The notes under the pieces: generated by a model | What the model saw: only the letters and a program-made list of their open reading frames with translations | The model's database searches: none | What the model was told of the DNA's origin: nothing | Assembly (NCBI GenBank): GCA_023249205.1 | Contig: JAHFDC010000027.1 | Span: 1 to 7,680, forward strand | Source of the DNA: Candidatus Methylomirabilota bacterium | GTDB taxonomy: Bacteria > Methylomirabilota > Methylomirabilia > Methylomirabilales > JACPAU01 | Direction: 5' to 3' | Length of the DNA stretch: 7,680 nucleotides | Part shown: in pieces, positions 1 through 6,034 of the stretch | Position numbering within the stretch: position 1 is the first letter of the stretch | Layout: each line of letters begins with the position of its first letter | Program-made: the position numbers and the translations under genes

Positions 1-776
1 TCCCCCAGGGCCGTCCGGACCCGAAGCAGAGTCTCTCCTTCCGCCGCCACGGTCCCCGGGATGAGGTTGTTCACCCCGATGAAGTCGGCCACGAAGGGGG
101 TGGCGGGCTGCTCGTACAGTTCCCTGGGGGTCCCGATCTGGAAGACCTTCCCCTGGTTGAGGACGGCGATGCGGTCCGAGAGGGTGAGCGCTTCCTCCTG
201 GTCGTGCGTCACGTAGATGGTGGTGATCCCCAACTCTTTCTGAAGCTTCCGGATCTCGCTCCGGACCGCCACCCGGATCTTGGCGTCCAGGTTGCTCAGG
301 GGTTCATCCAGCAGCAGGAGCTCCGGGTTGAGGACGAGCGCCCGGGCCAACGCCACCCGCTGCTGCTGCCCGCCGGAGAGCTGGCCCGGATACCGATCCT
401 CGAGCCCCGTCAGGTTGACCTTCCGGAGCCCCTCCGCCACGCGCGCCAGGATCTCCTGGGCCGCGAGCCGCTTGATCTTCAGCCCGTAGGCCACGTTCTG
501 CGAGACCGTCATGTGCGGCCAGAGGGCGTAGTTCTGGAACACCATGCCGATGTTCCGCCGGGAGGGGGGGACGGTGTTGACCAGGCGGCCGTCGAAGAGG
601 ATCTCGCCGGCATCGGGAACGTAGAAGCCCCCGATGAGGCGCAGCAGCGTGCTCTTCCCGCAGCCGGACGGCCCCAGCAGGGTGAACAGTTCCCCGTCCC
701 GGATCTCGAGGGATACGCGGCTGACCGCCTCGAGCGAACCGAAGCGCTTGGTCAGGTCGGTGATCCGGATCTGCAT
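1..776 (-). CDS. ABC importer ATP-binding protein (FbpC/PotA-type), C-terminus cut by window edge
   Basis: This is the cytoplasmic ATPase that powers a binding-protein-dependent importer. The 258 residues in the window carry a full nucleotide-binding domain: Walker A GPSGCGKST (35-43), Q-loop Gln81 in VFQNYALWPHMTV, signature LSGGQ (133-137), Walker B LLLLDE (153-158), D-loop SNLD (161-164) and switch His191 in YVTHDQEEA. The later stretch YEQPATPFVADFIG is typical of the CUT1/PotA/FbpC group, where a regulatory TOBE domain follows; that part lies outside the window. The ATG at 776 gives the conventional N-terminus (MQIRITDLTKRFG). It lies 22 nt after the binding-protein stop and has no good Shine-Dalgarno, so translation may be coupled to the upstream gene. 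The ATPase itself does not reveal the substrate, because iron, polyamine, thiamine and phosphosugar systems share this type. The permease should lie further left. Confidence 0.93.
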   Translation of the reverse strand, partial: MQIRITDLTKRFGSLEAVSRVSLEIRDGELFTLLGPSGCGKSTLLRLIGGFYVPDAGEILFDGRLVNTVPPSRRNIGMVFQNYALWPHMTVSQNVAYGLKIKRLAAQEILARVAEGLRKVNLTGLEDRYPGQLSGGQQQRVALARALVLNPELLLLDEPLSNLDAKIRVAVRSEIRKLQKELGITTIYVTHDQEEALTLSDRIAVLNQGKVFQIGTPRELYEQPATPFVADFIGVNNLIPGTVAAEGETLLRVRTALG

Positions 777-798
777 GGCCCATCGGAGCGCGTGACCG

Positions 799-1932
799 TT
801 ACTTCGCCTTCTTCAGTTCCTCCCACTTCGCCTCGATCTCGGCCCGATACTTGGTCTTCAGGCCCTCCGACCGCTTGTTAGCGGTGGCGTCATCGTAGAC
901 GTTGCTCACATCGCCCTCGAAGTAGGACCGGACGCCCCCGGTGAACTCCACCGCCTTCTCGGCATCCGAGCCCGGAGGCCCCTGGACCCTGTACTTGGGG
1001 GTGATGGGGAAGAGGCCCCGCTCCATGAAGACCCGCTGGCCCCGCTCGGTGAGGAGGAACTCGATGAAGGCGGTGGCCGCCTTCGGGTGCTTGGCCCCGG
1101 CCAGGATGGCCATGGGCTCGGGCGTGACGTAGGCATTCTTCGGAGCCACGAACATGATGTCGAAGCCGGCCAGCCGCTCCTCGAAGGCCATGTAGGAGGG
1201 CACGGCGAAGCCGGCGGCGAACTCCCCCTTCGCCACGACGGAGGGCACGTCACGGCTCCGGGCGGTGAAGATGCCGGAGTTCCCTGCCAGTTTCTTGAGC
1301 CACTCCCAGCCCTTCTCCTCCCCGAGGCTCTGGAGGATCACCTCGTAGGTGGCGTTGCTGCTGCTGCTCCGCGTGGGCGCGCACTGGGCCACGTTTCCCT
1401 TCAGGCGAGGGTCCAGGAGGTCGTCCCAGGTCTTGATGTCGGGCACGCCGAGGCGCTTCAGGACCCGGGGGTGGTACACCAGGCCGTACGGCTCCAGGGC
1501 CGTGCCCACCCAGTAGCCGCGGGGGTCCCTCAGCGGAATCGGGTTGGGCTTGCCGATGGCAGCCGGGATGGTGTCCCAGGCAGCCTTCGACAGCTCCAGC
1601 TTGCTCAGAAGCTTCTGGTCCGTGAGCTTGTCAAAGAGGGCGCTCTCGCCGCCCCAGAAGATGTCCACCTCCGGTCGCCCCTTCCACTCCACGATCCGCC
1701 CGTAGGCGACGGGAGTCCCAGCGGCGAGGGCGTTCACCTTCACCGTGATGTTCCAGGTCTCCTTGGCGTACTCGGCGAAGGCCTTCAGCGCAGCATCGTG
1801 GATGAACTTGGAGACGGGGGTGATGAGGACCAGCTCGTCCTCGATCGGCTGGGCGACCGGGCTGGCCGGCACCAGGCTGAGGGCCAGGGCCAGCAGCAGG
1901 CCCACCGCGAAGGCACTCCGGATCCTGCTCAT
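799..1932 (-). CDS. Periplasmic solute-binding protein of an ABC importer (ferric/AfuA-like SBP family)
   Basis: This 377-residue exported protein would capture substrate for the ATPase encoded just downstream. The first 27 residues form a signal peptide: MSRIRS, a Leu/Ala-rich core, then VPASPVAQP with likely cleavage after residue 23 or 27. There is no lipobox Cys. The mature part has the order seen in FbpA/AfuA-type proteins: LVLITPVSKF at the start, VDIFWGGESALFDKL, LEPYGLVYHPRVLKRLGVPDIKTWDDLLDP in the middle, then VVAKGEFAAGFAVPSYMAF, and HPKAATAFIEFLLTERGQ near the end. The adjacent tyrosine pair that binds Fe3+ in FbpA is absent from the corresponding segment; only Tyr247 (S-Y-M) is there. 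The frame is open to 2067, but the ATG at 1932 gives a proper signal peptide and follows AAGGAGG at close spacing. The gene lies 144 nt after glpD in the same direction. The family call is firm; the substrate is unknown. Confidence 0.92.
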   Translation of the reverse strand: MSRIRSAFAVGLLLALALSLVPASPVAQPIEDELVLITPVSKFIHDAALKAFAEYAKETWNITVKVNALAAGTPVAYGRIVEWKGRPEVDIFWGGESALFDKLTDQKLLSKLELSKAAWDTIPAAIGKPNPIPLRDPRGYWVGTALEPYGLVYHPRVLKRLGVPDIKTWDDLLDPRLKGNVAQCAPTRSSSSNATYEVILQSLGEEKGWEWLKKLAGNSGIFTARSRDVPSVVAKGEFAAGFAVPSYMAFEERLAGFDIMFVAPKNAYVTPEPMAILAGAKHPKAATAFIEFLLTERGQRVFMERGLFPITPKYRVQGPPGSDAEKAVEFTGGVRSYFEGDVSNVYDDATANKRSEGLKTKYRAEIEAKWEELKKAK

Positions 1933-1951
1933 GCTCCCCTCCTTCCCGTCA

Positions 1952-1994
1952 GATGGCCGAGGGACGGCGGAGCAGGCCATCCCCCGAACCGGGG
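1952..1994 (-). promoter_or_regulatory. Inverted repeats in the leader just upstream of the binding-protein gene
   Basis: In the 144-base gap between glpD and the binding-protein gene, the minus-strand RNA can form a CCCCG/CGGGG hairpin with a 3-nt loop (1982-1994). A GATGGCC/GGCCATC stem follows with a 16-nt loop (1952-1981). The ribosome site AAGGAGG begins some ten bases later. A competing CCGTC/GACGG pairing overlaps the second stem. No U-run follows, so this is not an intrinsic terminator. It could slow decay of one part of a shared mRNA or affect translation, but short GC stems are common by chance in DNA this rich in GC. No convincing promoter was seen in this gap. Confidence 0.25.
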
Positions 1995-2076
1995 TGGCCT
2001 GCCGCTGCCCGCCTGGGGGCGAAATGGACCTCGCGGACTCCGAGGGCCGCACTATGGCACGGCCCATCGCCGGCCT

Positions 2077-3729
2077 TCAAGCCATTTTTTCGCCGGGCGC
2101 TGCCGCCTCCCGGAACTGCTGTCCCAGCGCGATCTCATCCCAGTAGGCGGCCAGCTCCCGGTCCCGCCTGGCGCGGTCCCACCCGCAGAGGTCCGCCATC
2201 CGGCCCGCGATGGTCTCGGCGCAGTCCCGCCCCAGGCAGGGGCTTGTCCCGATCCCGGTCCGCCGGAGGAGCACATCCTCCAGGCTCAGGGCGGCCTCGC
2301 CCTCCGCCGCCTGCGCGAGCTGCGCCGCGATGTCGGGGTTAGAGGGGCAGAGCCGCGCCTTCAGGTCCGGGCGCGAGACCGTCCGGTCCAGCACCTCCCG
2401 GTACCGGCGCCCGTAGGTCTCCACCAGCGTCTCCAGCAAGGCCGGCTCCACCCCGTACCGGGCGGCCTCCGCGCCCGCATCCACCAGAATGCGAGCCTCC
2501 CCCACGGTCGTGTCCGTGTCCAGCCCGTCCAGGGCGAGCCGGTGGGTCCGCACCGGCTTGCCGCGCCCGAGCAGCGCGCTGATCCGGTCCACCGCCTCCT
2601 CGGCTTGCTGGCGGTAGCAGGTCAGCTTCACGCCGGTGATCGAGAGGAAGTTGTCCCCTTCGCCCTCGACGATGACCTTGTGGGCCCGCGAGACCTGCCA
2701 CGCGCGCTTGCCCTCCTCGTAGGTGAGGGGGCGGACCCCGGCGTAGGTATAGGCGATGTCGGCCAGGCTGACCCGCGCGCGCGGGAAGACCTGCCGAGTC
2801 CCCGCCAGCAGGTACTCCACCTCTTCTGGAGTGGCGCCGAGGCGGTCCAGGTCGCCGGAGAAATCGGTATCGGTCGTGCCCACCAGCGAGAAGGTCCGCC
2901 AGGGGATGACAAAGAACATCCGGTCGTCGCGAGCCTCCAGGTAGACGGCGTGGCTGGTCAGCCGGGGGAGGAGGAGGTGGATCCCCTTGGTCGTCCGCAC
3001 AATCCGCCGCCCGCCGTCGAGGCCCGCCAGCGCCCGGAGCCCGTCGATCCAGGGACCGGTCGCATTGACCAGGACGCGAGCCCGCAGGCGGGCCACCTCC
3101 CCCGTCAGGAGGTCCCGCACCACCGCGCCGACCAGGCGCGAGCCCTCACGGAGGAATTCCTCCACCCGGGCGTAGTTATGGACTTCAGCCCCGTGGCGCC
3201 GGGCCGAGAGGATGTTCTCCAGGCACAGCCGCTCCGGGCTCAGCAGCAGGTCGTCGAAGTAGAACCCTGCTCCCTTGAGGTCGGTCTCGTCCAGCCCCGG
3301 TTCCAGGGCCAGCGCGCGCTCCCGCGAAATGCCGCCGTACCGGCCCACCCGGCGGCCCGGGGTCAGGAGATCGTAAAGGGCCATCCCGACCCGGATCTGG
3401 ATCATCCCCCGCTTGCCTCCACGGTAGACCGGAATCACGAAGGGGAGCGGCCGGATCAGGTGCGGAGCCATTCGGCGGAGGCGCTCCCGCTCCCGGAGCG
3501 ACTCCGCCACCAGCCCGAAGTCGAACAATTCCAGATATCGGAGCCCACCGTGGATCAACTTCGACGAGCGGCTGGTGGTCCCGTAGGAGAAGTCGTGCTT
3601 CTCCACGAGGGCGACCGAGAGCCCGCGTAACGCCGCATCGCGAGCGATACCGGCCCCCGCCATTCCCCCGCCGATCACGAGGACATCGAACTGACGGTCG
3701 GCGATCCCGCTCAGGCGCTCCCGCCGCAC
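2077..3729 (-). CDS. glpD: Aerobic (FAD-dependent) glycerol-3-phosphate dehydrogenase
   Basis: The enzyme oxidises sn-glycerol 3-phosphate to dihydroxyacetone phosphate and passes electrons to membrane quinone; it acts as a peripheral protein on the cytoplasmic face of the membrane. At 550 residues it is near the usual size (about 500-555). The N-terminal FAD-binding motif is VIGGGMAGAGIARDAALRG (18-36), with the acidic end of the second strand at Glu43. The GlpD hallmark TSRSSKLIHGGLRYLE spans 52-67. Further markers are the NATGPWID stretch, GTTDTDFSGDL, and ITGVKLTCYRQQAEEAVD before the helical C-terminal domain. The family's usual GGK there reads GVK. The start is GTG at 3729, supported by AGGGGGTGA, one base off the ideal AGGAGGTGA, a few bases upstream. 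The gene reads away from mtnA and is followed by an importer binding-protein gene. No glycerol kinase, facilitator or GlpR-like regulator lies in the window. Confidence 0.97.
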   Translation of the reverse strand: MRRERLSGIADRQFDVLVIGGGMAGAGIARDAALRGLSVALVEKHDFSYGTTSRSSKLIHGGLRYLELFDFGLVAESLRERERLRRMAPHLIRPLPFVIPVYRGGKRGMIQIRVGMALYDLLTPGRRVGRYGGISRERALALEPGLDETDLKGAGFYFDDLLLSPERLCLENILSARRHGAEVHNYARVEEFLREGSRLVGAVVRDLLTGEVARLRARVLVNATGPWIDGLRALAGLDGGRRIVRTTKGIHLLLPRLTSHAVYLEARDDRMFFVIPWRTFSLVGTTDTDFSGDLDRLGATPEEVEYLLAGTRQVFPRARVSLADIAYTYAGVRPLTYEEGKRAWQVSRAHKVIVEGEGDNFLSITGVKLTCYRQQAEEAVDRISALLGRGKPVRTHRLALDGLDTDTTVGEARILVDAGAEAARYGVEPALLETLVETYGRRYREVLDRTVSRPDLKARLCPSNPDIAAQLAQAAEGEAALSLEDVLLRRTGIGTSPCLGRDCAETIAGRMADLCGWDRARRDRELAAYWDEIALGQQFREAAAPGEKMA

Positions 3730-3787
3730 CTCTCACCCCCTGAAAGCCACGGCTCCAACGGCCCCCGCCGCCAGGGCGACGCCGAGT

Positions 3788-3817
3788 GGCGCCAGGACGC
3801 CGGGGCGGGCGCCAGGA
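3788..3817. repeat. Ten-bp direct repeat at 20-bp pitch in the glpD leader
   Basis: The decamer GGCGCCAGGA occurs at 3788-3797 and again, identically, at 3808-3817. The two copies start exactly 20 bp apart, about two helical turns, so a protein could bind both copies on the same face of the DNA. Each copy begins with the palindrome GGCGCC. The pair lies downstream of the predicted glpD start point and roughly 60-90 bases before the glpD GTG. It could be an operator or just a GC-rich coincidence. Confidence 0.35.
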
Positions 3818-3881
3818 GGAGGTAGCAGGGACCGGGGAGGAGCATCCGTGCTGCCCCGTGCGGGGCCTGCCAAGCCGGCTG

Positions 3882-3910
3882 AGAATAGTGGCCGCCCGGC
3901 CCGATGTCAA
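3882..3910 (-). promoter_or_regulatory. Predicted sigma70-like promoter for glpD
   Basis: Read on the minus strand, there is a perfect TTGACA -35 box (3910-3905), a 17-nt spacer and a TATTCT -10 box (3887-3882, four of six matches to TATAAT). Transcription would start near 3875, giving glpD an untranslated leader of about 145 nt. No other good promoter was seen between here and the glpD start. The ideal spacing in such GC-rich DNA makes chance unlikely, but this is a prediction from sequence alone. Confidence 0.65.
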
Positions 3911-3936
3911 GGCAGGGAGGAGGCTCCAATCCCGCC

Positions 3937-3950
3937 AAAATCCAACATTT
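3937..3950 (+). promoter_or_regulatory. AT-rich tract upstream of the mtnA -35 box, possible UP element
   Basis: AAAATCCAACATTT stands out as an AT-rich island in very GC-rich surroundings. It ends three bases before the TTGACA of the mtnA promoter, where the alpha subunit of RNA polymerase would contact an UP element. The AAAT and ATTT arms are also inverted repeats around CCAAC, so a repressor site is another reading. The tract sits between the two divergent promoters and could affect both. Confidence 0.3.
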
Positions 3951-3953
3951 CGG

Positions 3954-3981
3954 TTGACATTCCGGTCCGGGATGCTAGTGT
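3954..3981 (+). promoter_or_regulatory. Predicted sigma70-like promoter for the mtnA operon
   Basis: A perfect TTGACA -35 box (3954-3959) is followed after 16 nt by TAGTGT (3976-3981). This -10 keeps the key first, second and last bases of TATAAT and is preceded by TGC, making an extended -10 (TGn). Transcription would start about 3987-3990, only a few bases before the mtnA ATG at 3992. This promoter also argues against starting mtnA upstream, where its frame is open back to an ATG at 3848. Confidence 0.65.
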
Positions 3982-3991
3982 AATTTTCACC

Positions 3992-5053
3992 ATGTGGACC
4001 ATCGAGTGGAGCGACGATGGGGTGGTCCGACTCCTGGACCAGACCCGGCTGCCCCAGGACGAGGTCTACGTGGAGTGCCGGGACGCCACGGCCGTAGCGG
4101 AGGCAATCCGCCGGATGCAGATCCGAGGAGCCCCAGCCATTGGGGTCGCGGCGGCCATGGGGCTCGCCCTCGGCGCCCGGCAGATCCGCGCCGAAACCTT
4201 CACCCCCTTCTACGCGGAGCTCTGCCAGATCGCCGGGCTCCTCGCCGCCACCCGCCCCACCGCCGTCAACCTGCCCTGGGCTCTCGCGCGGATGCAGCAG
4301 GTGGCCCTCAAGCACCGCGATCTCCCCGTCGAGGGGATCAAGACCCGCCTCGAGCAGGAGGCCAGGGCCATGTGGGCCGAGGACCTGGAGGTCAACCGAG
4401 CCCTCGGCCGCCACGGGGAGCCGCTTCTGCCCCGGGGGGCGCGGATCCTCACCCACTGCAACGCCGGCGCGCTCGCCACAGTGGGCTACGGGACGGCCCT
4501 GGGGGTGGTGCGGGCTGCCCACGCCGCGGGCAAGGGGGTCCGGGTCCTGGCCGACGAGACACGCCCCTTCCTGCAGGGCTCCCGCCTGACCGCGTGGGAA
4601 CTGCATCGGGAGGGGATCCCGGTCACCCTCATCACGGACGGGATGCCGGCGGCCCTCATGGCCCAGGGGGAAGTGGATCTGGCCCTGGTGGGGGCGGACC
4701 GGATTGCCCAGAATGGGGACGTGGCCAACAAGATCGGGACGTACGGGCTGGCCCTCCTCTGCCGGGCCCACGGCCTTCCCTTCTACGTGGCCGCCCCCCT
4801 CTCGACCCTCGACCCCACCCTCGAGAGCGGCGCCGGCATCCCCATCGAGCAGCGAAGCCCCGAGGAAGTGACCACCCTGGGCGGACGGCGGATTGCCCCC
4901 GCCGGGGTCCCGGCCCTCAACCCGGCCTTCGACGTGACCCCGGCCCACCTGGTCACGGCCATCATCACGGAGCGGGGAGTGGCCCGCCCCCCGTACGGGG
5001 AGAGCCTGGCCGGCCTCCTGGGCGCCAGGCAGGACCGCGCGCATGGCGGCTGA
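3992..5053 (+). CDS. mtnA: S-methyl-5-thioribose-1-phosphate isomerase
   Basis: MtnA converts 5-methylthioribose 1-phosphate to 5-methylthioribulose 1-phosphate, a cytoplasmic aldose-to-ketose step in recycling methylthioadenosine to methionine. The protein has 353 residues, the normal length for bacterial MtnA. It carries the family signatures IRGAPAIGVAAAMGLAL (44-60), THCNAG with catalytic Cys156, ADETRPFLQGSRLTAWEL (187-204), and VGADRIAQNGD with catalytic Asp236, then NKIGTYG. These separate it from the related eIF2B-alpha-type and ribose-1,5-bisphosphate isomerases. The ATG at 3992 begins MWTIEW, the usual MtnA start. No Shine-Dalgarno precedes it, and the promoter sits almost on top of it, so it may be translated from a near-leaderless mRNA. 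The other salvage genes (mtnP or mtnK, mtnB, mtnC, mtnD) are not in the window. Its end overlaps the response-regulator gene by 11 bases. Confidence 0.97.
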   Translation: MWTIEWSDDGVVRLLDQTRLPQDEVYVECRDATAVAEAIRRMQIRGAPAIGVAAAMGLALGARQIRAETFTPFYAELCQIAGLLAATRPTAVNLPWALARMQQVALKHRDLPVEGIKTRLEQEARAMWAEDLEVNRALGRHGEPLLPRGARILTHCNAGALATVGYGTALGVVRAAHAAGKGVRVLADETRPFLQGSRLTAWELHREGIPVTLITDGMPAALMAQGEVDLALVGADRIAQNGDVANKIGTYGLALLCRAHGLPFYVAAPLSTLDPTLESGAGIPIEQRSPEEVTTLGGRRIAPAGVPALNPAFDVTPAHLVTAIITERGVARPPYGESLAGLLGARQDRAHGG

Positions 5054-6002
5054 GAAGGTCCTGGTGGTGGACGACGAGCCCCTCGTCGCCCAGATGCTGA
5101 CCGACCGCCTCCAGGACCTGTACGTGAACGTGCTCCGGGCGAGGAACGGCGTTGAGGCGCTCGAAATGGCCTGGGAGCACGTCCCGGACCTCATCCTCCT
5201 GGACGTCATGATGCCGAAGATTGACGGGTTCGAGGTGGCGAAGATCCTGAAGGAGAACCCGCGGACCGCCGGCATCCCCATCATCTTTCTGACCGCCCTC
5301 TCGCAGGTGAAGGACAAGGTGCGCGGGCTCCAGATCGGGGCCGAGGACTTCGTCACGAAGCCGTTCCACTTCGACGAGTTGCTGGAGCGGGTCAGCAAGG
5401 TGCTGCAAAAGGCAGAGGCGGAGCGGGCGAAGTCCGAGAAGGGCGAAGGGGGGCCTTCGGCCGTCACGGGGAAGCTGAAGGAGATGGGTCTGGTCAATCT
5501 CATCCGGCTCCTGGAGCCGGAGAAGAGGACCGGCATCCTCACCATCGTGTCGGAGGGGCGCACGGGGCACCTCTACTTCCAGGACGGCAAGATCATCAAC
5601 GCGGTGCAGGGGACGCTTCGGGGGGAGGGAGCGGTCTACCGGCTCCTCGGCTGGACCGACGGGGATTTCGAGCTGGAGCCCCTGGGGAACATCGCGCCGA
5701 GCGGTCCGCCGCCGATCACCGTGGGGAACCAGGCCCTCATCACGGAGGGGCTCCGCCGCCTGGAGGAGACCGCCCGGCTGGCCAAGGACCTCCCACCGCT
5801 CAGTACCCGGCTGAAGGCCGGCCCCCGGCTGGTGCAACTGCTCGCGGGCAAGAGGCCGGCCCCGGACCTGGAGCGGTTCCTGAGTCTCCTCGACGGCCGG
5901 CACGATATCCGCAGCGTCGTCGAGGAGAGCGGCCTGGAGGACCTGAAGGCACTCGAGAACATCAACAAGCTGTACAGCAGGGGGATGCTCGAGAAGGCGT
6001 AG
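5043..6002 (+). CDS. Response regulator: receiver domain fused to DUF4388 (PATAN-type) domain
   Basis: This 319-residue cytoplasmic signalling protein starts with a complete CheY-like receiver: acidic pair Asp10-Asp11, phosphoacceptor Asp54 in LLDVMMPKIDG, Thr84, and Lys106 in VTKPF. All catalytic positions are intact, so it should accept phosphate from a histidine kinase; none is encoded in the window. After a charged linker (about 123-140), a DUF4388/PATAN-type domain covers about 141-213 (VTGKLKEMGLVNLIRLL, RTGILTIVSEGRTGHLYF, QDGKIINAVQGTLRGEGAVY, DGDFELEP). The C-terminal 60 or so residues (LLDGRHDIRSVVEESGL, then LYSRGMLEKA) resemble the small helical tail often found in such proteins. 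No known DNA-binding or enzymatic output domain is visible, so protein-protein output is more likely than direct transcription control. AGGA lies 8 nt before the ATG, and the 11-base overlap with mtnA suggests coupled translation. Confidence 0.94.
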   Translation: MAAEKVLVVDDEPLVAQMLTDRLQDLYVNVLRARNGVEALEMAWEHVPDLILLDVMMPKIDGFEVAKILKENPRTAGIPIIFLTALSQVKDKVRGLQIGAEDFVTKPFHFDELLERVSKVLQKAEAERAKSEKGEGGPSAVTGKLKEMGLVNLIRLLEPEKRTGILTIVSEGRTGHLYFQDGKIINAVQGTLRGEGAVYRLLGWTDGDFELEPLGNIAPSGPPPITVGNQALITEGLRRLEETARLAKDLPPLSTRLKAGPRLVQLLAGKRPAPDLERFLSLLDGRHDIRSVVEESGLEDLKALENINKLYSRGMLEKA

Positions 6003-6034
6003 GGGAGAGCAGGGAGGCGGAGGGCGGGAGTGGC

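Noticed and set aside
304..783. Minus-strand frame starting with an ATG at 783, seven bases before the ATPase start
   Set aside because: It is out of frame with the ATPase, whose Walker A, signature, Walker B and His switch all lie in the frame from 776.
1933..2067. N-terminal extension of the binding protein by 45 residues
   Set aside because: It would put non-homologous sequence before a clear signal peptide; the ATG at 1932 has a good ribosome site.
1087..3630. Open frame of 847 codons on the plus strand opposite glpD and the binding-protein gene
   Set aside because: It is antisense to two genes with clear family motifs, and its product is rich in Gly, Pro, Arg, His and Asp with no recognisable domain. 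This is the expected mirror of GC-rich coding DNA.
3853..3866. GCCCC/GGGGC hairpin near the predicted glpD start point, considered as a terminator
   Set aside because: The stem is 5 bp and no T-run follows on either strand, so it does not fit an intrinsic terminator.
3848..3991. N-terminal extension of mtnA by 48 residues
   Set aside because: The extension would span the predicted promoter, is not like MtnA, and the ATG at 3992 gives the usual MtnA length and N-terminus.
3185..5563. Open frame of 792 codons on the minus strand across the response-regulator start, mtnA, the intergenic gap and the 5' part of glpD
   Set aside because: It crosses both predicted promoters, is antisense to mtnA and out of frame with glpD, and is low-complexity Gly/Pro/Arg-rich with no domain.
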